The position numbers and the translations under genes were made by a program. From Costus lasius (Eukaryota; Streptophyta; Magnoliopsida; Zingiberales; Costaceae), in contig CM050453.2 of NCBI GenBank assembly GCA_027563935.2, forward strand, positions 82,434,665-82,498,664: DNA of 64,000 nucleotides, written 5' to 3'. Each line of letters begins with the position of its first letter. Positions within the stretch are counted from its first letter, which is position 1. This document shows positions 46,601 to 56,752 of the stretch, in pieces. Below the pieces are notes generated by a model. The model saw only the letters and a program-made list of their open reading frames with translations. It did no database searches and was not told the DNA's origin.

Positions 46601-49600
46601 CTAATGGTTGAGAAATCTCAAACCCATATTATTACAGTGCTTCTCATGCTTCTGCTGCGCCAGAGGCTTGGTAAGCGGGTCTGCCATATTGTCATCTGTA
46701 TGAACCTTGCAGACTTTGATCTCGCCACGATCTATGATCTCCCTGATCAAATGAAACCGTCTCTGTATGTGCTTGGACTTCTGGTGCGACCGTGGTTCCT
46801 TTGCTTGTGCGATTGCTCCAGTGTTATCACAGAAGATAACCAAAGGATCTGCACTCGAAGGAACAACACCAAGTTCTCTCACGAACTTACGAATCCACAC
46901 TGCCTCCTTGGATGCTTCCGAGGCTGCAACATACTCGGCTTCTGTTGTGGAATCAGCAACAGTTGACTGTTTGAAACTCTTCCACACCACTGCTCCTCCA
47001 TTCAAGCTAAAAACATAGCCTGATTGCGATCGGAAATCATCCTGGTCAGACTGGAACGAAGCGTCAGTATATCCTTCAATACTGAGTTCTTCCTGACCAC
47101 CATATATCAAGAACATATCTTTGGTCCTCCGCAGATATTTTAAGATGTTCTTGACTGCAATCCAGTGTGCCTGACCTGGATTACTTTGGAAACGACTGGT
47201 CACGCTTAACCCGTAAGCGACGTCTGGGCGAGTACACAACATCGCATACATAATGGATCCAATAGCCGAAGCATAAGGCGTATTGTCCATTTCATCTTTC
47301 TCAGTCTGTGTTTGTGGACACTGACTCTTCGAAAGACTCAGACCATGTCTGACTGGAAGATATCCTCGTTTAGAATTCTCTAAATGAAATCTCTCTAGGA
47401 CTTTTTCGATGTAAGTACTCTGGCACAACCCGAGAAGCCTCTTAGATCTATCCCTGTAGATCTTCACACCTAATACATAGGCTGCTTCTCCTAGATCTTT
47501 CATCTGGAAACATTTCTTTAACCATGCTTTAACAGCATGCATTTCAGGAATGTCATTTCCAATGATCAAGATGTCATCGACGTAGAGGACTAGGAAAGTA
47601 ATTACGCTCCCACTAAACCTCTTATACACACACGGGTCATCCTCGTTCTTGATGAAACCAAATTCAGTGACTGACTCATCAAAACGAATATTCCAGCTTC
47701 TTGATGCTTGCTTAAGTCCATAAATGGACTTCTTTAACTTGCATATCTTATGACGATCTGATGGATTAGTGAAACCCTCAGGTTGTGTCATATACACATC
47801 CTCATCCAGATTTCCATTAAGGAAAGCTGTTTTCACATCCATCTGCCAGATCTCATAATCATAATATGCCGCTATCGCGAAAAGAATCCGAATAGACTTA
47901 AACATGGCTACAGGTGAGAAAGTTTCATCATAATCTATCCCGTAGATTTGTTTGAAACCTTTCGCAACTAGCCTGCCTTTATAGGTAACTACGTTACCAT
48001 CCATGTCAATCTTCTTCTTGAAGATCCATTTACAGCCTATAGGGATTACTCCCGGAGGCGGATCAACCAAATCCCAGACTTGGTTATCTGACATGGAGTC
48101 CATCTCGGCGCGCATAGCTTCAAGCCATCTCGCTGACTCTGGTCCACTGACCGCATCCGCATAAGTGAGGGGTTCATCATTATTAATGATGTAGACTCCG
48201 TCATAACGCTCAGGTTGTCGACGGATCCTTCCCGATCTTCGCAGTTCCCGTGATATCTGAGCCTCAGGTTGTTCAATAACCTGATCTACTGGCTCAGGCT
48301 CATCCAACTCTGCTTGAGCACTTTGTCCTTCCTCTGGATTCTCATCCAGCTTTATTTCTCTCCCACTGGCCTCTTGCAGAAGAAACTCCTTCTCAAGAAA
48401 TATGGCCGTCCGAGCAACAAATACCTTGTTCTCTTTGGGATCGTAGAAATAATAACCCTTAGTCTCCTTAGGGTAACCGACAAAGATACATTTGTCAGAT
48501 CTGCTCTCTAGTTTCCCAGAGGCGAGCTTTTTGACATAAGCCTCGCAACCCCAGATCCTGATAAATGTCAAGCTTGGCTGTTTCCCATACCATAATTCAT
48601 ATGGCGTCTTTGAAACTGCCTTGGATGGCACTCGGTTTAGTACCTTTGCAGCTGTTTCCAGTGCAAAACCCCAAAAGGAGTATGGAAGAGTAGCCTGACT
48701 CATCATAGAACGAACCATATCAAGTAACGTTCTGTTTCTCCTCTCGGACACACCATTCCATTGCGGTGTTCCTGGCGGAGTGAGCTGTGAGATAATCCCA
48801 CACTCCTTCAGATAGTCAGTAAACGTATGACTCAAGTATTCTCCACCTCGATCTGAGCGAAGTGCCTTGATATTTCGGCCTACCTGATTCTGTACTTCAT
48901 TCTTGAACTCTTTGAACTTGTCAAAAGATTCACTCTTATGTCTCATCAGATAGACATAGCCATACCTACTGAAATCGTCAGTAAAGGTAATGAAGTACTG
49001 ATAGCCACCTCTGGCATGTTTACTAAATGGCCCACACACATCACTGTGTATAAGGTCAAGTAAACCTGAAGCCCTTTGACCTTTGTGAGGAAAAGGCGAC
49101 TTCGTCATTTTACCCATCAAACAAGCTTTGCATGTATCAATCTCCTTGTAAGAGAATGATCCCAGCAGTCCATGATCATGCAACCGCTTAATGCGTTTCT
49201 CGTTAATATGGCCTAAACGACTATGCCATAGCAAGGTGCTGTCATCAGCATACTTGGCTTTCTTAATATCAACATTTTGTATAGAACGCTCCATGTCCAA
49301 CATGAATAATCCATTGCTAATTGAACCAGTTGCATAAACAATATTATCATAAGATAAAAGACACTTTGAAATATTGCATTCAAAGGAAAAACCCTTCCTG
49401 ACAAGAGCAGGAATGGAGATAATATTTTTAGTAATACTGGGAACAAAATAACAATTGTCTAGTTCCAATACAATTCCAGATGGTAAAGAAATGAAATAGT
49501 CCCCTACAGCAACAGCAGCAACCCGTGCCCCGTTTCCAACTCGTAGGTCCACCTCATGCTGTCCCACCTGCCTTCTTCTCTTGAGTTCCTGTACATTTGA

Positions 49601-50482
49601 ACAAATGTGAACTCCACATGCAGTGTCCAACACCCATGATATAGAAGAAGAAAACATGACCTCAGTCACGAATATACCTGAGCCAGAAGCGATGCTTCCC
49701 CTCTTATCTCCTTGGAGTGCTTTACAGTCCTTTTTCCAGTGACCGAGCTGGCCACAGTGGAAACACCTGTATTCCTTGGACCGCTTCACCTTCTGCTTCA
49801 GAGCCTTGCTGTAGCTCTTGACAGGGGTCTTGCCCTTCTTCCCCTTCTTCTTGTTCCTCGAAGGAACCATTAAGACAGAGGTCGAAGGCTTTCCCTTCAG
49901 AGTCTCCTCAGTAGTCAAGAGCATATTCAGCAGCTCTGCCGGAGTACAATCGATCTTGTTCATATTAAAGTTAATAATGAACGCGTCGAATGAAGGCGGG
50001 AGAGACTGCAGAATAATATCCACAGCAAGCTCCTGGTTGATGGTATGCCCCAGTTTCTCTAGAGCCTCCTTGTGCCCAATCATCTTGAGCACGTGAGCTC
50101 CCACTGGGCTCCCTTCAGCCAGTTTGCTCTGAAAGAAAAGCTTTATCAAATTGTAGCGCTCAGTCCTTGCCTGTGCAGCATACAGCATCTTGAGGTTCGC
50201 TATCATGTCTATAGCAGACATATCCTCATGCTGACGCTGCAGCGGTGGCGTCATAGACGCTAGCATCAGGCAAGCGACATCAATGCTATCATTGACGTGC
50301 TTTTCATAGGCTTCCCGAACCGCCCTTGCGGCGTTCGAAGCGGGCTGAGGCGGTATCGCCATCTCGAGGACATACAGTTTCCTCTCTGCATTAAGAACAA
50401 TCTTAAGGTGTCCGAACCAGTCAGAGAAGTTCGGCCCAGCAAACTTCTCCCTTTCCAGTAGGGATCGCACATTGAAGTTCAT
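46601..50482 (-). CDS. Complete copia Gag-Pol polyprotein of A2
   Basis: 1293 residues in one frame, typical copia length; start ATG at 50482, with no other start upstream in frame near the leader end. Order: Gag capsid-like domain (about 1-230) with a Lys-rich stretch (209-236); zinc knuckle C240-C243-H248-C253; aspartic protease with D286-T-A; integrase zinc motif H420/H425/C451/C454; catalytic D481, D544 and E580, with 35 residues between the last two; linker rich in Pro/Glu (710-760); RT with D882 and YVDD at 967-970; RNase H with D1140, E1183, D1219 and D1268; end GLRFLNH. All key residues are present, so the protein should be able to form particles, process itself, copy RNA and insert DNA. 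There is no separate gag stop, as usual for copia; how Gag excess is made is not visible. Confidence 0.96.
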   Translation of the reverse strand: MNFNVRSLLEREKFAGPNFSDWFGHLKIVLNAERKLYVLEMAIPPQPASNAARAVREAYEKHVNDSIDVACLMLASMTPPLQRQHEDMSAIDMIANLKMLYAAQARTERYNLIKLFFQSKLAEGSPVGAHVLKMIGHKEALEKLGHTINQELAVDIILQSLPPSFDAFIINFNMNKIDCTPAELLNMLLTTEETLKGKPSTSVLMVPSRNKKKGKKGKTPVKSYSKALKQKVKRSKEYRCFHCGQLGHWKKDCKALQGDKRGSIASGSGIFVTEVMFSSSISWVLDTACGVHICSNVQELKRRRQVGQHEVDLRVGNGARVAAVAVGDYFISLPSGIVLELDNCYFVPSITKNIISIPALVRKGFSFECNISKCLLSYDNIVYATGSISNGLFMLDMERSIQNVDIKKAKYADDSTLLWHSRLGHINEKRIKRLHDHGLLGSFSYKEIDTCKACLMGKMTKSPFPHKGQRASGLLDLIHSDVCGPFSKHARGGYQYFITFTDDFSRYGYVYLMRHKSESFDKFKEFKNEVQNQVGRNIKALRSDRGGEYLSHTFTDYLKECGIISQLTPPGTPQWNGVSERRNRTLLDMVRSMMSQATLPYSFWGFALETAAKVLNRVPSKAVSKTPYELWYGKQPSLTFIRIWGCEAYVKKLASGKLESRSDKCIFVGYPKETKGYYFYDPKENKVFVARTAIFLEKEFLLQEASGREIKLDENPEEGQSAQAELDEPEPVDQVIEQPEAQISRELRRSGRIRRQPERYDGVYIINNDEPLTYADAVSGPESARWLEAMRAEMDSMSDNQVWDLVDPPPGVIPIGCKWIFKKKIDMDGNVVTYKGRLVAKGFKQIYGIDYDETFSPVAMFKSIRILFAIAAYYDYEIWQMDVKTAFLNGNLDEDVYMTQPEGFTNPSDRHKICKLKKSIYGLKQASRSWNIRFDESVTEFGFIKNEDDPCVYKRFSGSVITFLVLYVDDILIIGNDIPEMHAVKAWLKKCFQMKDLGEAAYVLGVKIYRDRSKRLLGLCQSTYIEKVLERFHLENSKRGYLPVRHGLSLSKSQCPQTQTEKDEMDNTPYASAIGSIMYAMLCTRPDVAYGLSVTSRFQSNPGQAHWIAVKNILKYLRRTKDMFLIYGGQEELSIEGYTDASFQSDQDDFRSQSGYVFSLNGGAVVWKSFKQSTVADSTTEAEYVAASEASKEAVWIRKFVRELGVVPSSADPLVIFCDNTGAIAQAKEPRSHQKSKHIQRRFHLIREIIDRGEIKVCKVHTDDNMADPLTKPLAQQKHEKHCNNMGLRFLNH

Positions 50483-52305
50483 GGTGTTCGTTGCTGCAGG
50501 TATCTACAACAATGCAAGAACAGCAAGGTCAGTATCAATGTTAAGAATCAATCAGGACTTAAGAAAGATTCTTTTTCTCACTATTTTATCTGAATGAAAA
50601 ATCCATTAAACAATCCGAAAGAGTAGACACTCTTTTAGTGAGATGGGATCCGGATTTCATACTTGGTCTCCGCATCCCGCTCAGGCGAGATAAGATGCAC
50701 AGAGAGTACAAGCACTAATCTCCGGTAGGCAGTCCCTGCCGATCGCCAACCCGTGCGATTCCCCTTCATCTGGGCAATCCAGCAGACTGTGCCAACTGAG
50801 TTGGTACAACACAGTCTCTGATCCCACAGATGGCTGCCTCCATGTGCTACCATATGCGCCACATATGTAGCCTACATGGTCAAGCTGACCCGACCTACTC
50901 CCTGGACCACCATGTGCTATGCTGAGCAACGAGAAGGGATAAATCCCTACTCTGTAACACACAGGTGTAATCCCACACCGTCTGAAGATAGATGGACGTG
51001 CCCACTGAGTGGGTACAACACGGCTCCAACGATAATCAGAACAGTGAGGTTTCGCGTCAGAAGGCTTACGAGCTTGATATTTTAGCGTTGGATTTTAACG
51101 GTCTTTTATCTTCTTCACTATCATGCAATTCCTATGGTGATAGCAGAAGATAAACTAATCATGCAATTCTAATATTTAAACAATAAATAAAAGAAAGCAT
51201 GAATCTTATGTGGTAAAAGCCCATAGCCCTAGTAAGACCTTAATTAACTTAAGTCTTCACTTGCTTTTCTTCATGGGGCTTTTGCTGCTCATCTGGCCCA
51301 AACCAGGGCCCAAGCGCCATCTGCAGGTCTGGTGCGCCCACCAGGAATATGCGCCAGGTCCTAGGGTCGAACCCTAGACCTCCCACCTGGTCAAGCCACT
51401 GCTGCATGCGCCTCTGCCAAGTGTGCTCTGTGCTCTTGTCTAATTAAATTACAAATTTAACTATCTAGACAAGATTGACACGCAGGTCAATTATATTTTA
51501 TAAATTAAAGCAATGTGATGCGCAGATCACAATATAAAATTAATTTACAAAATTAACCAGGCACGCAGGCCCCAGCACAGCACTCATTAAAGACGGGCAG
51601 CCCACATAAGATTAAATAAACATACATATGCAACAATCAACATGTGATCCAATCATGAAAATTAAATTTCGAAAACCCCTTGGGATGAATTTTAACTTTC
51701 CTTATTTGCCCTACTGCCTTACAATGGTCTATTACTAGGGATCCACTCATCCATCCTAGTCAGATCCACTGCCCTTGCATGCACCAAGTCCTAACTGACT
51801 TGAGTCGACCATAAGGTCAACCATGCATGCGCCAGGGCTGAACAACCACAATGAGGTCTGGCAAGCGGGTGTGACCCCGGGCCTAACTCATGTGCGTTCA
51901 TCAGTTGTCTCAATCAGACATCGCTACACGCCTGTCTGCAGCCGACCTGTAGCCACCACGTGCTTGCGCACAGGTGCTACCTGGTCAACCCATCAAGGCT
52001 GTCAGATAGTCTGATCAGACTTTTGGATCTAACCTAAGGAGGGTGACTTCAACCCTAATAACCCATCTAAGGGTTTAAAGTAGGTGCTTTAGATCTAAGA
52101 TGAATCGCGCAAGTTATTTGTTTTGGAAACACAATAAAAACATGCGCCAACAACATGCGCCAGGGAGAAAATAACATCTATAAGAAACATGTATTTTCGC
52201 CAACTTACAACTACAGCATAAGCATTCGCATGTGACCTATAGATCTGTTATCTTGCGCAAACATGGATCATAAATCATAACATGGCAATCATAAAACATG
52301 AACAT
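50483..52305 (-). other. Gag leader of A2
   Basis: 1.8 kb, non-coding, closely matching the A1 leader. Holds the three hairpins listed separately and a T-arm-like hairpin at 51361-51377. The remaining sequence (51400-52300) is AT-rich with no recognisable feature. Confidence 0.78.
50674..51022 (-). promoter_or_regulatory. Triple leader hairpins of A2
   Basis: On the minus strand, 50997-51022: outer stem CGTG/CACG, bulge TTGTA, inner stem CCCAC/GTGGG, loop TCA. 50787-50814: outer CTGTG/CACAG, same bulge and loop, inner CCAAC/GTTGG. 50674-50691: stem ATCTCGC/GCGGGAT, loop CTGA. Inner and outer stems co-vary between the first two. They lie 190-540 bases before gag, where retroelement RNAs usually carry dimerisation and packaging signals. 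Confidence 0.6.
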
Positions 52306-52319
52306 TGGCTCTGATACCA
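52306..52319 (-). promoter_or_regulatory. Primer-binding site of A2 (initiator-Met tRNA)
   Basis: TGGTATCAGAGCCA on the minus strand, two bases inside the 5' LTR. Confidence 0.96.
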
Positions 52320-52321
52320 AT

Positions 52322-53994
52322 TGAAAGGTCCCCACAAGGGGGGCGAAACCCCTAAGTATGGCGCATATTAAAATTTTAAGCAGCGGAAGAGGGTTTCTTG
52401 AGATCGGTTTCATGAGATATGATCAACCATAATAACCCGATTGCAAATAGAGAAGGGTTCATACCGTAGCCATTTCAAGATGGCGCCTTGGAAGAAAAAG
52501 TTGCAAGCGCCTCTTCTCCAAAGTCTCGCACACAAGATGAACAATGTGCTTCTTCCTTGGTGCTCCTTGTGCTAGCAAGGTTCCAAGGTTGTCTTGCCGA
52601 ATGGAAAGGAAAAGATGAGATGATGTTCTCTTGGCCGAAACCTCCTCAACCTTCAAGGTGTCGCCACACACGGAAGTCGAGAGGAATGAGAGCGAGAGGC
52701 GAGAATAGAGAGCACTCTATTCGAACGTGAGTGACTCCAATTGGAGATCATGGTTACTAAAAATAGCAACCACTCACCGCTCCAACGTTCACGCCAAGTG
52801 AACATGTCGCCACACCTTGAACCATGCGCTCATTTCATGAGCCGGTTCAATTTGGTTTGGTTTAAAACCAATCAAGCCAAGTAATCAAGTCCAGATCTCA
52901 AATAAACCCTAAGGCTCCAGATCTGACCGTTCATCTCTTGATGCTCTTGATCTCACCGATCTAGCATCTATTCTCTCGATCGAAGCTTACTGATCTCAAG
53001 CCCTAATCAATCAAACATGATCAGACTAGATCTCACTTACAATCAGAGACTAAATCCCTTTAAACTGAACCTAAACAATTCAGTCCACACGATCTGACTT
53101 AAGTAAGCCATATCATCAAATTGTGCGACCCTAAGGGTTTCCTTTAAATGTCGGTAACGATAACTCACGTTATCACGATCAGTGAGGGGTATCTAGCAAC
53201 ACATCACTGTCTCCCGATATAAAAGAAATGAGTCTTCCAAGACTACACCCAAAAATAGCACAAGTGTGAATCAACTTCACTAGGCATGCATACTTCCTTT
53301 GCCACTGGATGTTCTTATTGGACAAGCGTGTCAAGCTTGTAGCTCCAATATGATGAGCATGATTAGATCAGATGAACACTGTCATCTGGGTATGGCCATA
53401 CACTCTCTCAATCATCTCATCCAGGGGGCCCCTTTAGAACATCACACTCCTTAAACAAGGAGACGGCAATCCTATGTCTATCACTAGTGCCCTAACCTGA
53501 CTCAAGCTCATTATCCAAGATAGTCTATAATCATTATGTTTCAAATGATATTGAACTACCTCAAAACAATGACAATCATCATTTAGAAAACACAAGTGAT
53601 CTCAAGTCAGAGGAAATGTGCCACTTGTCATATACAAGGATTATCCACATTGTGACAAACAATTGAATATCCTAGTAGGGTCTGTCCAGCACATCCAATG
53701 TACCCATGAGTCTACATCTTATTCCATGCTCGAAGCATCCTATAAGACTAGAACACATATTAGTCTTAACCATATCAAGGCTGTCTCATGTTCACCAAGA
53801 TACATCGACTAAGGACTTAACTGCATGTCAGCCCAGCTGAACAGCTTTGAGACATTATTCAGAAGAACATATATTGCAGCAGACAATGTAGCTAACTGAA
53901 TAATAACCATGCCTTTATAAACATAAACGTTTATTACATGATACTGTTACAATCCCAAGGCCTCAAACATTAGGCTTAAGGGCATACCCCAACA
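52322..53994 (-). repeat. 5' LTR of A2
   Basis: 1673 bp, near-identical to 44908-46580. U3 palindrome GTATGGCCATAC at 53390-53401. The short ORFs in it (for example 52488-52730) recur in both LTRs but have no known domain. Confidence 0.96.
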
Positions 53995-54320
53995 ATCAAG
54001 TCGACATCTTCTAGCATCCCAAGCATCTGCAATGTGCCTCTATCTAGGTACCTCGTGTTGAGAACTCGGCGCTGACGCAACGTTTGATAACGCTCCTCCT
54101 GGCCAGTGTTACAAAAGATAATCTCGAACTCATTCGGGGGAGAGACATATGGCGTCTGCCGGCTGGTGGGTGTGCGTCCATGGCGCAACGATGAAGAACC
54201 TGGTGTTGCTGAAGATGGCCGGTAAGATGGAGGAGTGGGCGTCGGCTCATACACTTCATCATTGGTGGCGGACGAGTCAGAGAATGCTTGTGTCGGCCGT
54301 GCGGTCCTCTTGCTAGCCAT
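53995..54320 (-). pseudogene. Athila-type accessory ORF of C-A, N-terminal part
   Basis: First 108 codons of the accessory ORF, from ATG 54320 (MASKRTARPTQAFSD). A Ser/Thr/Pro-rich stretch is followed by the conserved FEIIFCNTGQEERY and a Leu-rich segment, cut by insertion of A2. An upstream in-frame extension is open to 54650, but homology to C-B begins only at the MASK/MAPK start, which is why this start is chosen. Confidence 0.72.
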
Positions 54321-54798
54321 GGCTTTCGTTCTTGGAGGTATGGTGGCTAGAGATGATCGGTAGTGGCTGACGAACTGTGGGTCAATAAGATCTGGTCTAA
54401 GGCGCAAAGAAACGGAGACGGCAGCGGATCGACGGGAAAACTCGGAGAACAGGGGAGGCTGGAATCCAGAATCAAGCGGAGAGAAATCTTGCTCGGATGG
54501 AAGGGGAAACTTAGATAACCCTTGAAGATCTCCTTTGCGTGCTGAAGAGACAAGCGGGCGGCGCGATCGGGAGGCGGCAGTGGAAATACGCAAAATTTGG
54601 TGACGCGAAAATCTGGGACAAAGTTGCAACCAAACTTGTCCCGCATGCAATAAAACTCGGATCTGACCCGGAGAGATAGCCTTCGTATTTGGAATGAGGG
54701 AAAAGTGGCGAAATCAGCGGCATCTTGGCGAAATTGGAAGGCGACGGAAACCCTAGCCGCGCAACTCTTCGAGTCGGTGCAACGAGCGGATGAAAATA
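54321..54798 (-). other. Region just upstream of the C-A accessory ORF
   Basis: Open in more than one frame but not conserved as protein with C-B (24843-25185). Probably an untranslated leader of the accessory transcript. Nothing else recognised. Confidence 0.5.
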
Positions 54799-55021
54799 CG
54801 GGTGAACCCACCCGGGTTCACCAGCCCGTGTTGTTTACTGGTATGGGGCTGTTGCTACAGAAGCACGGGTGAACCTGCTGGGTTCACCAGTCCGTGAAGT
54901 ATTCTGGATGGTATCTAGTGTTCAGAAAAGATGGTGAACCCCGTGGGGTTCAGCTACCTGTTTAGCTTACTGGAGGGTTCCTGCGCAGACAGAAATACTG
55001 GTGAACCCCATGGGGTTCACC
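54799..55021. repeat. GTGAAC palindrome array upstream of the C-A accessory ORF
   Basis: Four units. 54801-54822: arms GGTGAACCC/GGGTTCACC. Near 54867-54897: CACGG...CCGTG outer and TGAACC/GGGTTCA inner. 54935-54952: TGAACCCC/GGGGTTCA. 55000-55021: perfect palindrome with arms GGTGAACCCC/GGGGTTCACC. Most are followed by CCGTGAAG. Same design as in the LTRs of this family. Confidence 0.88.
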
Positions 55022-55079
55022 TGCCCGTGAAGTGCACTAATCAACACAAAAAATTCTGAAAAAATCTGGGAAAATCCCA

Positions 55080-56440
55080 TGCACTACATCTTCCTCCTTG
55101 GTGTAGTGCCAAGCTACGGGATGGGGAGAGCTCCTAGACTGACTCTAAGAGGGCGTAAGAACGATTTGGGAACTCGCGATCAAACACCCGGATTCAAAGA
55201 CATCGGATACGTATTAGAGCAACGGATGGCAAAATAGATAACCAAGGCATTCAACTACTAAAATAGCACTCAAATGAAACTACTAACCATTACAAACGAA
55301 GAAGACGAGGTATCGAGACGAGGCCAAGGATCGTACACCTTGCCTCCAACCTCACTCTACTTCCACACGCTTCATGGAGTCGAGGCACCGACTACTACTC
55401 CGGAGTTACAGGACCCCTCGCAGCCCCATCCGGACTTGTAAGCTTGTAAACTAACTAAACACTAGGCCCTATCTCCCTTTTATAAGTTAAGGGAGGGCAA
55501 ACCCACACCACTCACATGAGGGGTGGTTACAATAAATATTCTAACTACTACACTGAAAAAGCTGAGAAAAGGGATACATTTGACTGGAAATATTCCAGTA
55601 ACCAAGTGTGTTTGAAAAGCTTCAGGTCGCTTTAAATGTGAGCCGTCCATTTGAGCTTTCATGATATCTTCTGATCTGGACGTCTGATCGGAGATCTGAG
55701 GGCATGGATGGATAGATCTAGTTCGGATTAGTGGGGATCGACACCCGGATCATCTTGAAACTCGTTGGATTGGAGCAGATCTAGCCGAAACAATACCAGC
55801 CGTTGATTTACTTGAAGCTGATCTGACCGCTGGATGGATGCTGAGTGATCTGGGCCATTGGCTTTCTCCCTTCTCTTCATTCCGCTCGAGTGCGGCGAAC
55901 AAGGGTACGCCGCCGGTCGATGATCGGCGCTCAATAGCTGGCGATAGTCCGGATGGAGATGTGTGTGGCAATTTTGGGGGGCAGGGAAGCTTCCGACATC
56001 CGATCATGGCGCGCCGACCAGGGAATAGGGCGGACGGCGATGGAAACTAGAAATTGGAGAAGCTTCCGATTCCGGTGATCCACCGGCCGGATGGCCGATT
56101 GTTTCCGGCTGTGAGTTCGTGGCGACGAGGAGAGCCTGTGGCAGGAATTTGGCGTTGATCGGAGCTGCTGATGGGCGAAGGGGGAACGATGTCGCCGGGC
56201 ATAGTGGAGCTCGTTTCCGGCGATCAGACCGTCAGACGGCCGGATACTTTGGACCAGGAGTTTGCACAGATGAGGAAACGCTGTAGCCGAAGTCTGGTGA
56301 TGATCGGAGCCCTAGATGATGCCTCCAAGATCCACGAGTGAGGTTCTGGTCGCCTGGTCCGCCGAGGAACAATCTGTGTAGAATTGAGCTTGTGGCCTGG
56401 AATGCAGCTACAGAAGCCACGGGGCGAGGTTTCTGTCACT
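55080..56440 (-). other. Unassigned insertion of about 1.4 kb in C-A
   Basis: Absent at the matching place in C-B (25640-25830) and not similar to any other stretch of the window. GC-rich on the right (55830-56430). A TATA-type box (TATAAAAG) lies at 55477-55484 on the minus strand and an ACTACA.../...TGTAGT inverted repeat near 55083-55107. This looks like an LTR of an otherwise unseen element, but no partner, TSD or domain supports that. Both edges are approximate. The ORFs in it overlap on both strands and show no family. Confidence 0.4.
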
Positions 56441-56752
56441 GGGCTGCCAGTGGAACATTCTGTGAAGTCGGAGTCTGAGCAGTAAAACTAGGTTTGCTGT
56501 GTTGCTCCTGCATCACTCCTACAACATAAAGAGACATCAAATTAGTAGCAATCCCCTCTAGAAAACCAAAAATTAAATGAAGAATAAATGAGTGTAAAAC
56601 ATCGTCTAAATCAATGCATGAATACTAAAATGAATCAAAAACTTGGGTTGCCTCCCAAGAGCGCTAGGTTTAGGTCGGTAGCTCGACCATAAGAGTTTTC
56701 AAAGTTGCAAATTCATGGGGTCTGAGAGAGCAAGAACTTCCTCTCTTTAGAC
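56441..56752 (-). other. Spacer after integrase in C-A
   Basis: Non-coding. The block CTTGGGTTGCCTCCCAAGAG (56641-56660) is shared with C-B (25829-25848) and can fold as CTTGGG/CCCAAG. No gene seen. Confidence 0.6.

Larger units (their letters stand above)
44908..53994 (-). mobile_element. Intact family A Ty1/copia element A2
   Basis: Full-length 9087-bp minus-strand element: 5' LTR 52322-53994, primer-binding site, leader, single gag-pol frame, polypurine tract, 3' LTR 44908-46580. Both LTRs are 1673 bp with TG/CA ends, and the target duplication ATCAA is at 44903-44907 and 53995-53999. I count about nine differences between the LTRs by eye (near 0.5%), so it is by far the youngest insertion here and may still be competent. 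It lies inside the accessory ORF of C-A. Confidence 0.96.

Noticed and set aside
54321..54650. N-terminal extension of the C-A accessory ORF
   Set aside because: Open in frame but not similar to C-B; homology starts at the ATG at 54320.
55728..56443. Possible host gene from overlapping ORFs in GC-rich sequence
   Set aside because: ORFs overlap on both strands, are short and have no recognisable domain.
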